Shown here one piece after another: positions 47,548 through 55,749 of a DNA stretch of 64,000 nucleotides. Source of the stretch: Malania oleifera (Eukaryota; Streptophyta; Magnoliopsida; Santalales; Ximeniaceae); NCBI RefSeq assembly GCF_029873635.1, contig NC_080423.1, positions 99,944,991 through 100,008,990 on the forward strand. Direction: 5' to 3'. Every line of letters begins with the position of its first letter. Positions within the stretch are counted from its first letter, which is position 1. The position numbers and the translations under genes are program-made. Below the pieces are notes generated by a model. It was not told the DNA's origin, searched no databases, and was given only the letters and a program-made list of their open reading frames with translations.

Positions 47548-48677
47548 GATAGTCTATGGAGAATACTCCAAGCATCCCATTAGGTTTTTGGGAATTTATT
47601 TCCTTTACTTAAGAGTATAACTGTAAGATTGTCAACCCAGCCTCCAAAGGCTATTTGAAGTTGTTGAGGGAAGCATTTTGCTATCATGTTAATTCCATTT
47701 GTTTGGGCTTGATATGCATTGTTGGTCCACAACTTTATATTTTAAGGGCGAGACGGAATCTAGTATGGCATCAGAGCATGGTGGTTGCTGAGGAGTCTTG
47801 GGTTCAATTATTGCTGACTCTGTTTATTATCTGTTTGGTAAATTATTTTTTTCACCAATCATGGGTGCTAATTTACCTCAATTTACTGATTCAAATGAAT
47901 TCCATGGAAGGGTTATTTAACGCATCTATGCTCTGTGACAGGTTGACCATTTGTTTGATCTCAAGACTGTTAACATTTAGAGTGCTTGAAATTTGCAGTG
48001 ATGGTTTAAGGAAGGTTACAATATATGAATGTTCTCCTCCCTCACCCAAAGAAAAAAGGAAAAAATTAAAGTGCTATTAGACTCGTATTACAGTTCAGAT
48101 GTGATTAAACTCTTATCATAGTATGCGTGCTCAATTCAAGAGTTCTGAGGGAAAATTATATATATTGCTTGTACTTGTGGGGTGGTGTGGATGAGATACG
48201 CGAATTCGCTATTTATGCTTTTATTTTTTGCCTGCTAACAATCTTTATTAGCAGGATGACTTGGCAACCACACTTGTCCAGCAGTGCCGCCAATCCCAAT
48301 ACACTATTCAAAGAATCATTGAGACATCTGGAGAAAATGAGGCGCTGCTCTTTGAAGCCTTGAATGTTAATGATGAGATCCAGAAAGTCCTCTCCAAGTA
48401 TGAAGAGCTGAACAAGCCATCTGTAGCTCACACCGAGCCAGAACCTGCGATGATCCCTGTTGCTGTTGAGCCTGACGAATCACCCCGTCTTGGAAAAGAA
48501 GATGCATTGATTAGAAAACCTGCTGGTTCACGGAGTGGCGCTCAGAAGGGGAGTAATGATGATGTGATGGATGATCTTGACGAGATGATCTTTGGCAAGA
48601 AAGCTGGAGGCAGTTCTGAAGGGGGGAATGATCCAAAGAAGCAGCATCCATCAAATGATGATCTTATCTCCTTTTGA
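30612..48677 (+). CDS. TOL1: TOM1-like ESCRT-0-type adaptor (VHS + GAT), TOL1-like
   Basis: The product is a ubiquitin-binding adaptor that in plants replaces ESCRT-0. It acts at plasma membrane and endosomes to sort ubiquitinated cargo (for example PIN2) towards the vacuole. The coding exons are 30612-31133, 31784-32029 and 48255-48677. All introns are phase 0 with GT/AG borders, and the exons join to 396 residues, against about 407 from memory for Arabidopsis TOL1 (At5g16880). The VHS domain covers about residues 48-174 and includes NCEKAFSEVAAERVLDEMVK. A linker (GVRFPGRDNESLAPIF) follows. The GAT domain covers about 223-312 and crosses the exon 2/3 border. The acidic tail holds DDLDEMIFGKK (362-372). 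The start is chosen by the MSDNLMEKV N-terminus typical of the family. Introns are 650 bp and 16,225 bp, and the second is full of transposon fossils. Confidence 0.95.
32444..32668. mobile_element. Foldback MITE-like element
   Basis: The two halves are inverted copies of each other. CAAATTATATCTTAAGTCCT... at the left pairs imperfectly with the reverse complement of ...GGACATGTTGTGTAATTTA at the right. The arms are about 95-110 bp and meet near 32556. There is no coding capacity. Target duplications are not clear. Confidence 0.65.
32762..33965 (-). mobile_element. RTE-clade LINE, 5'-truncated
   Basis: On the minus strand a reverse-transcriptase segment is readable at 33181-33744 (PITIIIQQGSTLSLYLF, the catalytic block as CMLLADDIVLIDES, and FPYLGSFMQEKGEIEDDV). 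This is the pattern of plant RTE LINEs. An upstream RT piece (NFVLRPRDRIMKAIYRLRRF) lies in another frame near 33840-33962, so at least one frameshift has occurred. The 3' end is a TTG/CAA repeat tail (32762-32795) preceded by CCAATCTCACTTAGTGGGAC, also typical of RTE. The 5' part, including the endonuclease, is missing. Confidence 0.85.
33966..34719. other. Intron sequence with nothing recognised
   Basis: AT-rich. I see no coding remnant or terminal repeats. Confidence 0.35.
34720..35040 (+). mobile_element. Possible L1 ORF1 remnant
   Basis: Frames at about 34761-34870 and 34920-35040 read RKTLRFVFEQGRGEFIF and GYWKRLLWFVEGLSVFGW. This recalls the N-terminal domain of plant L1 ORF1 proteins. 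The evidence is weak: there are stops between the pieces and no 3' tail. Confidence 0.3.
35041..36899. other. Intron sequence with nothing recognised
   Basis: A TTGTAGTGTTGTTGTTGTATG tract near 35100-35122 resembles an RTE 3' tail. Otherwise no gene, RNA or repeat boundary is seen. Confidence 0.35.
36900..37262 (-). mobile_element. MITE fragment related to 27117-27768
   Basis: The right end reads TGACATTGATACCAAATTGC followed by CCC. Its reverse complement starts GGGGCAATTTGGTATCAATG and continues with AAACAAATGAAAGTTAAAA, parallel to the left arm of the MITE at 27117. The left limit is not clear. Confidence 0.45.
37345..39087 (-). mobile_element. Solo LTR, Ty3/gypsy-like (palindrome family), copy K, in TOL1 intron 2
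   Basis: This 1.74 kb LTR starts TGTCACTCCCCGAACCC and ends GGGTCGGGTTCTTACA on the plus strand. It is bounded by the perfect target-site duplication ATGTG (37340-37344 and 39088-39092). On the minus strand it has the GTCGAC palindrome cluster (38840-39020), a TATA box (38815-38824), a CT-rich leader, and a GGTGAGACACCTCTCAGTAAGG block (37719-37743) shared with the other LTRs. It lies antisense to the host gene. Solo LTR. Confidence 0.87.
38840..39020. repeat. GTCGAC palindrome cluster in the promoter of LTR copy K
   Basis: Units such as CCTCGTCGACGAGG (38843-38856), CTTCGTCGACAAG (38863), CCTCGTTGACGAG (38909), CCTCGTCGACGAGCC (38959) and CTTCGTCGACGAGG (39006) are spaced 20-50 bp apart. 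The cluster lies directly upstream of the minus-strand TATA box. Confidence 0.85.
39290..40660 (+). mobile_element. L1 LINE 3' part (RT C-terminus and zf-RVT), with poly-A end
   Basis: Degraded plus-strand frames match the end of plant L1 ORF2: the stretch around 39330-39620 recalls '...FLWSGCGE...W...CRPKKEGGLG...LGKW'. Near 40030-40330 there is the zf-RVT-type stretch 'FIWKAKVPSKIKALFWLV' and 'CSLCFQNSEPSFHFFLHC'. AATAAA and a short A-run lie at 40628-40657. It is 5'-truncated and interrupted by stops and frameshifts. Confidence 0.75.
40661..41447. other. Intron sequence with nothing recognised
   Basis: A short run of ATGTAYRTA-type repeats occurs near 40720-40760. No gene or terminal repeat is seen. 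Confidence 0.35.
41448..42870 (-). mobile_element. L1 LINE 3' part, minus strand
   Basis: A poly-T tract (about 41450-41462) marks the 3' tail on the minus strand. The frame at 41521-41883 carries a zf-RVT-like cysteine/histidine cluster (CKEDGASARHLLFCCSQTKELW) and a C-terminal AAPFTAFWIVWTERIEELLKG, as in plant L1 ORF2. Further decayed ORF2 sequence runs to about 42870. The element is 5'-truncated. Confidence 0.75.
43050..43115 (-). mobile_element. Short L1 3'-end fragment
   Basis: A T15 run followed by ATAACAAAAAATTTAATTAA is, on the minus strand, an L1-type 3'UTR with poly-A. It abuts the next L1 piece in the opposite orientation. Confidence 0.5.
43120..44300 (+). mobile_element. L1 LINE 3' part, plus strand
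   Basis: The frame at 43120-43470 reads CYWSSALKLPIAVIKSIEKE and KVSWTKICNPFSKSGLSVKL, typical of the region after the RT domain of plant L1 ORF2. Downstream frames continue (FYNNWHPLSPFD near 43520, CHNHMEERDRLFFAC near 43875) to a short A-run near 44308. Several frame changes are present. It is 5'-truncated. Confidence 0.78.
44305..45700 (-). mobile_element. L1 LINE piece spanning ORF1 end and ORF2 start, minus strand
   Basis: On the minus strand, the stretch around 45330-45450 reads WVLRKVKAANKYISVSFQGF, recalling the conserved part of plant L1 ORF1. Positions 44740 down to 44690 read IIAWNIRGPRIEGNG, the start of the ORF2 endonuclease. A TRIM is inserted between them (44837-45237). A T-rich tract at 45652-45665 may belong to another L1 tail. 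There is no intact frame. Confidence 0.55.
44837..45237 (+). mobile_element. TRIM (terminal-repeat retrotransposon in miniature)
   Basis: Two direct repeats of about 125 bp (about 44837-44965 and 45111-45237), beginning GGAGATCTTRGGCTTATAAG and containing CAATACCTCACCGGAGT, flank an internal part of about 145 bp. The internal part starts with the tRNA-Met primer site TGGTATCAGAGC (44968-44979). There is no coding sequence. The repeats differ at roughly 12-15 positions by eye. Its location inside an L1 piece shows it is younger than that L1. Confidence 0.82.
45701..46669. other. Intron sequence with nothing firm
   Basis: A GGGTTCAAACCTGAG word near 45889 recalls a Pol III B box, but no convincing A box or SINE tail was found. 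TTTTCTAAAAGAAAACCAAGCTAT is present in two tandem copies near 46330-46380. Confidence 0.3.
46670..47020 (-). mobile_element. L1 ORF1 N-terminal remnant
   Basis: The minus-strand frame 46717-46923 contains VGRKTFNLMFKEGRTNCCTQ, which resembles the N-terminal domain of plant L1 ORF1. The plus-strand frame over the same DNA is a shadow. It may belong to the same L1 as 44305-45700, with material lost or inserted between. Confidence 0.45.
47514..47546. repeat. (CA)n microsatellite
   Basis: About 16 CA dinucleotides inside TOL1 intron 2. Confidence 0.95.
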
Positions 48678-50000
48678 GTTTCCATACAGAAAGATTTCAT
48701 ATTTTATTTTTTTAAAAAAATGAAGTCCTTTGCCTTGTCGATGTCAAGCAGTTGATAAACACAAACGTTTTATAGCTGAAAGCCTACCTTTATGAACAGG
48801 ACCGGAGACTTTTGTCGAGTTTCACATACCATTGTTTCTACACATTTTGTGTAATTATTGTCTTGGGTTTGCCACATAATTGCTTGCCAGGATGCATAAA
48901 AATGGATTTACGACGGACATATTTAATTAGTATGGATCTGATTTTTAATGCAATGCCAATGCCATGATCTTGTTCCATATTCTCTGTGGATCTTGTTCTG
49001 GTCTCCAGCATTTTGAGGGTACTTGGATGAAATGGTATTACGGTGATGACTGATGAGGGTCATGTGTAGATACTAGATACTTTTTTGTGCTTGTTCCTAG
49101 GTTCATTTTAATGGCTATGGTAATTTTCCTGCTGCATGTAGAGTGCTCTTTTAGAAAGTTTGAAGAAAAAAAGAGGTGATGCAGCATTTAGAATGAACGA
49201 CTATGAAATATGTCAATACATTTTTTGAGGAGACGTCTCTCTCTCTTTCTCTCTCTCTCTCTCACAGTAATTTTTAGAATTTATACTGAATAACTTTTAA
49301 TTTGTCACTAACCATTAGATGAAATGTTAGAAATCCATCTCTTTAGGCCTTGCTTGAAACATTTGTCGTCAAAATGTGAGACATGTATATGTTCCTACTA
49401 ACTTTAGATGGACATCGAGCATTCAAAGAATGGTGGACCAAAGTTTTGAAGAGCGAAATTGATTTTATTTTTTATGGCAATTTAAGAAATGTTCCTTATT
49501 TTTTTTAATAAATTTGTTCAGGAAATATCTATTTCTAGATAAATTTTAAGAGAGAAGGCCTAAGAAATGTTAGACACTGAAAAAATAAATTAATGAAAAT
49601 TTTGTAGTTAGCCAACTTATTAAGTTAATAAAAATAAAGATTCAAACTATATTGAACAAATCATGCCTTTACAAGCTTGAAATTTGAATTTAGATTTAAG
49701 TTCTATAAATTTGGACAAAATGCAGCGTGGTAGTGTATTAATTTATTCTCAAATTAACAAAAATTCAAATCTAAATTCCAAAGTTCATCTTTTCAAACAC
49801 CAACATATTTTTAGAATAAAAAATTTAATTCTTTTTAAAAATAATTGATGCCCTAAACTCTAATTATTTGTTTATATTATAATTTATGGTCTGTCTGGAA
49901 ACCTGTTGGAGTTCTGCACATTGGTGTATAGAAATCTAACTACACCGTTTGGGATCACATTTAATAAGAGCCTGAATTTTGAATTTGGGTGACATTCGAG
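48678..50000. other. TOL1 3'UTR and intergenic spacer
   Basis: The 3'UTR probably ends within about 300 bp of the stop. There is no canonical AATAAA, and GCATAAAAATGG near 48894 is a weak candidate. A CT-tract lies at 49235-49264. No gene is seen in the rest. Confidence 0.4.
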
Positions 50001-51889
50001 GGAATCTGATGCGCGGAAGCGCAATCCATGAATTTCAAAGGCTCTTAACCCAAAAATTTGGATTTGTGTCTTGAATTTGATCCCGAACACGCTTCTCTTC
50101 TTCCTCCCGCCGCCGTCGAAGCTCCTTTCTTAATCCCCGATTTCTCCTTCTGGACACAATCTTGCTGAAGCTACAACGAGCTCGTTGGAGCTGTGTCTGC
50201 CTTCAGGTATAGATTTTTCATTACCTTCTGCTTCATATTTTCCGCCTTATCCTCCTCCTCCTCCTCCTCTTCTTCCTCTCTCTCGTCAAAAAAATCGTGA
50301 AGATCTCCTTTCGTGGTAAATTAGCGTGCAGTGTGTATCTTCTTCACCTGATGGTAATTTCATACTTTTCTTTTGATTAGTTTGTAGAATATGAAGAAAT
50401 CAACAAACAACAGAGCATAATAGTAAGTTGCTATACATGTTATCCAATCCATGTAGGGCAGCAATTGTGGCGCCTTCATTCCAACCCATGTATATGTATT
50501 TTTGTGAAATGGTGCTCGAGTTCAATCTGCATTCGTGTGATGTTGTAGTGGTTGTGTGACGCTTGATCTTCAGGTGTTTGTGTAAATGCCCCAGTGGGCT
50601 ATGTTTGCACTGGTCTTAGGGTGCATGATTTGGTGTAGGTGTGTGTCTTATTGCGTGTGTTTGAAACTGCAACGGATGGGGGGAGGAAATTGGTTCCCTT
50701 CCTATTGTATTGGCCATGGTTATTTGTGGGTATTTTTCTGGATTTCTTCTGTATAGTTTTGAATTATATTTGGGACGTTGGTGGCTCTTCCCTCACGTGT
50801 CTTACTAGTTATTGTTGATTTATGGAGGGAGGAGCCAAGGTTGGCCCAGTTGCACATAGATCCTGGATTCCAATTTGTTCCACTAGTCATCCTGCCAATT
50901 TTTGAGTTACATAAGAGGGGAATTTTGGGAAAATTTGGAGTTTTTGATGACTAGGGATGGCAGTTGGCAATTTGGTAAATTGCACTGGCTGTCTGGTGGT
51001 GAACTATGGGCCAAGTTGCAGTCGGGTTTGAAACTTCAGTTTTTGTACTGGTGGTCCTACAACATCTAGTGAGTCAATGGTTCCTGCATTGCACACGTGA
51101 AAGCTGGGGATCAAGCAGCAGGTAGCATCTGGATTTGGGGCACTCGATTGCAATAGGGTAGTATTTCACACCAGTTCCTATATATTCAGTTTAGCTAACA
51201 ACATTAATTAAGATACTTTTGCTTTTAGATAACTGTTTTGAGGACTTTGAATCTAAATGACTGTTCTCTGTATTTATGAATTTATTAGAGGACTTTGAGG
51301 AATAAAATACTTGGTTACTAAACTTTTAAAAAATGTTTTACATTGTGTGCTATGATATAAATTTTTTCTAGTCGAGTCACTAAAGCTGTTGTTGTTACTA
51401 ATTAAATGCTCACAGCAGGTTGGACCACCTGGTCACCTGATAGCATGTGGATTTTGTGTGGTGACTAGTGTCATGAGACAAGCTTGTTCAGGGTTGTGAA
51501 TGTGTTATTGTGGTAAACGATGTATACTTTCCGTTGACTAGTTAAACAAGAGTGTTTTAGCTAGTGCTGCACAGTCTTTCACAAGGAATTGTTCTGCCCA
51601 TGACAGACTGGACGTGTTGATGTGCAGGATCCATAGGGAAAGTAAGGAACGCAGTTGGAGAAGCCATACCTGAGCACCTATTGTACCATATTCATTCATT
51701 TTTTCTCCTTTTTCATCTTTAAAAATTGTCAACACAATATTTGAAGAAGGATAAATTGGATTTTCTTGTGAGAAGGAGAGCATTTTTGAGAGAAATCTGC
51801 GAAGGAGGGCCACACAGATTTATACAGTCAAATTTAATAAATTATAAAGGGACTCTTAAAAGCGGGTTTGGGCCAAATGGACAAAGGTA

Positions 51890-52110
51890 GTTTTCCTTTC
51901 TCAAAAAGGAAGCTTGGGTCTTGATGCCGAGGGTAACTTTCTCTTTCTCAAAAAGGAGATGAGGACCCAAGTGCTCTAGGGGCCAGAATGACTTTCTCAA
52001 AAAGGGGAGCTTGGGGCTTGAATTGGCTCAAGGCTGGGGGATTTTTCTCTTCTGACAAAATGAGCTGAGGGCTCGAATTGGCTGAGTGCTAGAATGGCTT
52101 CTCAGAGTTT
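51890..52110. repeat. Degenerate tandem repeat (about 45-55 bp)
   Basis: Four worn units contain TTTCTCAAAAAGGRAGCTTG or similar (near 51897, 51951, 51992) and GCTYGAATTGGCT (near 52019 and 52072). They lie in the presumed 5' intron of the next gene. Confidence 0.6.
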
Positions 52111-52270
52111 CGAGTTGCAAATCCCCCCAAAAAAAAAGGAAAAGAAAAAAAACAACTTGTATTTAAGAGATTATACTCTCAGTTGAACTATGCCTTTTGT
52201 TTCAAGTTCTTAAGCGTTAGCTACATGATTTGCATGTTTAATTTTTTTTTACCTTCATGAGGGTTCTTGA

Positions 52271-52408
52271 CTTCGAATCATTCACATGGACTTTAAAGCT
52301 AGCAATGCGTTATTAGACTGTGACATGAACCCAAAAACCTTTGGGCTAGCAAGAATCTTTGGAGGAAATGAAGGTGATGCTAATACTTCTAAAATTGTCA
52401 GAAACTGG
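52271..52408 (+). pseudogene. Receptor-like kinase exon fossil (SRK/CRK type)
   Basis: One frame encodes 46 residues: [20 protein letters not shown], then [20 protein letters not shown], then KIVRNW. This is subdomains VIb-VIII of the S-locus/cysteine-rich receptor kinase family (normally RIIHRDLKASNVLLD...[15 protein letters not shown]). The catalytic HRD arginine is replaced (HMD). Three residues around the DFG aspartate are gone, so the piece could not be active. It ends at GAAACTG|GTAAGT, apparently the family's own splice donor after IVGT. No other kinase exon is nearby. It lies in the presumed 5'UTR intron of the methyltransferase gene. Confidence 0.85.
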
Positions 52409-52703
52409 TAAGTAAATTCATTTATTTTGTTTCATTCCCCATGACTAATTATAGTTTAATAGCAAGTCTTCTTTTTAAGAAAAATTTCACATTCTTGTGA
52501 CAACAATATGGCTTAATAAATTTGTAGTATTTTGGCTTGCATAAACTTACTCTGCTTCTCTCGAGGCCAAAATCTACTTGAGGTCCCATTATTCTTCAAT
52601 TTTAACTTATTAATTACCTTTCACTTATTTTCATTTGCTTGTGTCCATCAATCAGTGTTTAAAACCTTTCTGCAACCTCTTCTCTTTGCAGGTTTGATGC
52701 AAA

Positions 52704-53474
52704 ATGTCCCCAAGAGCTGCCCAAATCCGCCTTGTCAGTATGCATCCTGAAGTTTATGAGCCATGTGATGATTCTTTTGCGCTAGTTGATGCACTATTAG
52801 CTGATCGAACTAAACTGATAGAGCATCATCCAACATTGTGCATGGAAGTGGGTAGTGGTAGTGGTTATGTTATTACTTCCCTTGCTCTTATGCTCAGAAA
52901 GGAGGCTCCTAGAGCTCAGTATTTTGCAACTGATATCAATCCGCATGCCATGGAAGTGACACGAAAGACACTGGAAGCACATGGTGTTCATGCAGAATTG
53001 GTAGCCACAGATATTGCGTCGGGACTGGACAGGAGACTCGCAGGATTGGTGGATGTGATGGTTGTGAACCCACCATATGTGCCAACCCCTGAGGATGAAG
53101 TGGGACGTCATGGGATTGCATCTGCATGGGCTGGAGGAGAGAATGGCCGAAGCGTTATTGATAAGATATTGCCTGTAGCTGACAATCTTTTGTCAGACAG
53201 GGGCTGGTTGTACATGGTCACCCTTTCTGCAAATGATCCTTCACAGATCTGCCGTCAAATGGGAGAGAAGGGTTACGCAGCTAAAATTGTTGTCCAGAGA
53301 TCGACAGAGGAAGAGAGTCTTCATGTTATCAAGTTTTGGCGTGATGGTACCCAATCAATGGCAAAGGAAATGTCAAACACGAACAACACAGTATTTAGAG
53401 GGGTCCTGGAATCTGTTCGCTCGCAATTTCCTCAATTATTGTTCTGGAGCAATGGCCATGACAACAACAGCTGA
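52704..53474 (+). CDS. eRF1 glutamine N5-methyltransferase, HEMK2/MTQ2 type (N6AMT1 family)
   Basis: The 256-residue protein is encoded in one exon. The family methylates the GGQ glutamine of release factor eRF1 (with partner Trm112) and so acts in translation termination. It is a cytosolic and nuclear class I SAM-dependent methyltransferase. Visible motifs are YEPCDDSFALVDAL (18-31), SAM-binding EVGSGSG (48-54), the acidic residue after strand 2 in ATDINP (75-80), and the catalytic NPPY (122-125). GIASAWAGGENGR and the C-terminal LHVIKFWRD are shared with plant MTQ2 proteins (Arabidopsis At3g13440, from memory). The start is the first ATG after the presumed splice acceptor, and MSPRAAQIRLVS matches the family N-terminus. 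Confidence 0.93.
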   Translation: MSPRAAQIRLVSMHPEVYEPCDDSFALVDALLADRTKLIEHHPTLCMEVGSGSGYVITSLALMLRKEAPRAQYFATDINPHAMEVTRKTLEAHGVHAELVATDIASGLDRRLAGLVDVMVVNPPYVPTPEDEVGRHGIASAWAGGENGRSVIDKILPVADNLLSDRGWLYMVTLSANDPSQICRQMGEKGYAAKIVVQRSTEEESLHVIKFWRDGTQSMAKEMSNTNNTVFRGVLESVRSQFPQLLFWSNGHDNNS

Positions 53475-55640
53475 CAAATGGAAGGGTAGAGGTTTCCTTG
53501 ATTATCTCACCTGCCAAAGCTATATCATTTCATTCCTCTGAAAAAAAAAGCATTCGGTAAAATATGATTCATTTATCAACGATTTTTGTAATTTTTTGTT
53601 TTGACAAATATGTTCACTAAAAGTCTTATGATTGCTTCTCTTAATCAAAGTGAGGGCCTTGGCCAGACACTTGACATTTTTGTGTTTATTTTTGCTAAAA
53701 GTTTCCTTAATGACATTTTACTTCCCACGTGACAAAATCAAGTTTATTCAGCACAATTTCTCTGTGTATAGTGGGCAACCTATATTTTTGCTAAAAATAT
53801 TCTCAACTACTTAATAGCTATGTAGTTTCATTCACAAAATTCCTTTTCAGTAAACATATTTAATTTTGCTGGCGGCTTTTGCAGTTTTTTGCAGCAATGG
53901 CATCTGGCTCTGAAATTGGTTGTATTTGCATAATAGTTCATGCAGTTTTTAGGGATTTTTTTAGCCTCCTAGGATGCATTTTGTTTTTGTGGATTGGTCA
54001 TGTTGGTCAGGTTATTCCTTAGTTTCCTTTTGGTGCAACAAAAATGTGGAATAGGACTAACCAGGACCATTTTCATGGTGGCTGGTCTTGCCTTCCTCAT
54101 GAGTTAGGAGGGGTTGAGCAGTAAAATACTGAACTGTCCTTGTTTTTTTGGTCTTTTTAAATGAAATTGTTCTTTTCATCAAGGATGTTTTGGTCTTTTG
54201 AATGACTAGCCTGTCCTTTATAAGTGATAATTTAGACATAAAATATAATAAGTAGCATAGCTGTTGAAGTCCAATATTATTGACTATAGTTTAGCACTTC
54301 AGCTTTGCAAACTATGGCCATAAAAACCGTGGCACCCTTAATCACCAAGCAGGATTAAAAACTATATGAAACTAATTATACTAATATATATCTAGGGCAA
54401 GTACTACACGTGCAAACTCACGACACAAAAGAAGGATCAGAGTGTTAGTATTTTCTAACTACTATCGTAGTTTTTTTAGGCAATTTTTTGAGATTTTAAT
54501 GTTCCTCCGTTGTTCTCAAATAGGGTTGGAATCGAAAGATACCGTTTGCATTTTCAGGCTTGTGTCGATGGAAGACATCGTCTCTTCTTAAGCTATCATT
54601 GATAAAAAATATCGAGTCATGGGGATCATGTTCACTAAACATGGTTTTTATGAGTGCAATGTTTGTGTTAATAGCATTTCCATTTTTTACTGTCATCTAT
54701 TGATATGAAAACTTTACTAAATTATTTTATGCTACTAAAAATGATGCCCATATCATTCCACAGAAATAAATAGACTTTAACGGCTTTAGTGATGACTTAT
54801 ATAGCTTTAAGCATCGATAGTTATTATTGTTAGTATCTTCTTTAATTACCACAATAATGAAACATACGAAGCCTCTTGGGGATTGTATTTGTTTCTCGGG
54901 AAGCCTATTATTTACTTGCCTTGCCAATGCTCATTGAAAATCAATTTCTAAATAGGATTGTTTTATTCACTACTTCTGCAATGTTTAACGGCAATAAGAT
55001 TTCCTTTTTCCTAAAATTGTGTTATTAAATACAATTTATCGCAAAATTTTCAATTTTTATCTAATTAAATTAGGTTAAAAAATACTGGCCTTGCCTAAGG
55101 TCCGACAAAAAAAAGGTGCAATCTTTTCTTAAGGTGTGATAAAAAAAAATGTAATTTTTTTTTAATAGTTTAAAACTCTCATGGATCTTTTCTTAGATTT
55201 AATTTTAAGACACTTATATTCCCTCTCGGCTTGCACTTTTGCAAATCTCAGAAAGATTCATCAAATTTTGGAAATTGTCCAAGGTATTCGTGTCATTTTG
55301 TTAAATTTCAAAGAAGGTCCATTAAATTTTGTAAAACACTAAAATATTTATATAAATCAATTAATCAAATTAGAATATTAGTTAATTTGAAGACCATGTC
55401 TCGAGTTTGATGGAGTTTAAGTAGGGAGGTATGATGATTTATAGGAATGAAAATGTGATTGGAGGTGAAAATAGTGTGGATGTTAATCCAATTAATTAAT
55501 AGTTTAATTCAATTTATTTTCATTATTTCTTTAGATCTTTATTTTTTAAGTCTTTGAGCACATTTTTTGTTTACAGAAAATAATAAAATAACTAAATAAC
55601 TAAATAAATATATATATAGTTTCTCTGGAAGCCTGAAAGG
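53475..55640. other. MTQ2 3'UTR and intergenic spacer
   Basis: No coding remnant, RNA gene or terminal repeat is recognised. The spacer is AT-rich. The promoter and CT/GA-rich leader of the next gene must lie in about 55400-55749, and no clear TATA box is placed. Confidence 0.4.
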
Positions 55641-55749
55641 TTCGCAATGCTTATTCTTCATAGCGTTCGGAACGGTACGACGTAATTTGCAGAATTGCAG
55701 GTGCCTAAGAAATTGTAGCGAGAGGAACTCAAAGCTCAGAGAGAGAGGG

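Larger units (their letters stand above)
32030..48254 (+). other. Giant intron 2 of the TOL1-type gene (16.2 kb)
   Basis: The donor CTGAAG|GTATTTTT and acceptor TTAGCAG|GATGAC rejoin the reading frame exactly within the GAT domain. The intron contains a foldback element, an RTE LINE, at least four L1 pieces, a solo LTR, a TRIM and a MITE fragment. The exons on both sides are intact, so the gene has tolerated the insertions. Confidence 0.9.
50090..52691 (+). other. Probable 5'UTR exon and intron of the MTQ2-type gene
   Basis: A CT-rich leader (about 50090-50206) ends in CCTTCAG|GTATAG (donor 50207). An acceptor CTCTTTGCAG|GTTTG ends at 52691, twelve bases before the start codon. This suggests a 5'UTR intron of about 2.5 kb. 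The assignment is by signals only, and other 5' exons are possible. Confidence 0.5.
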
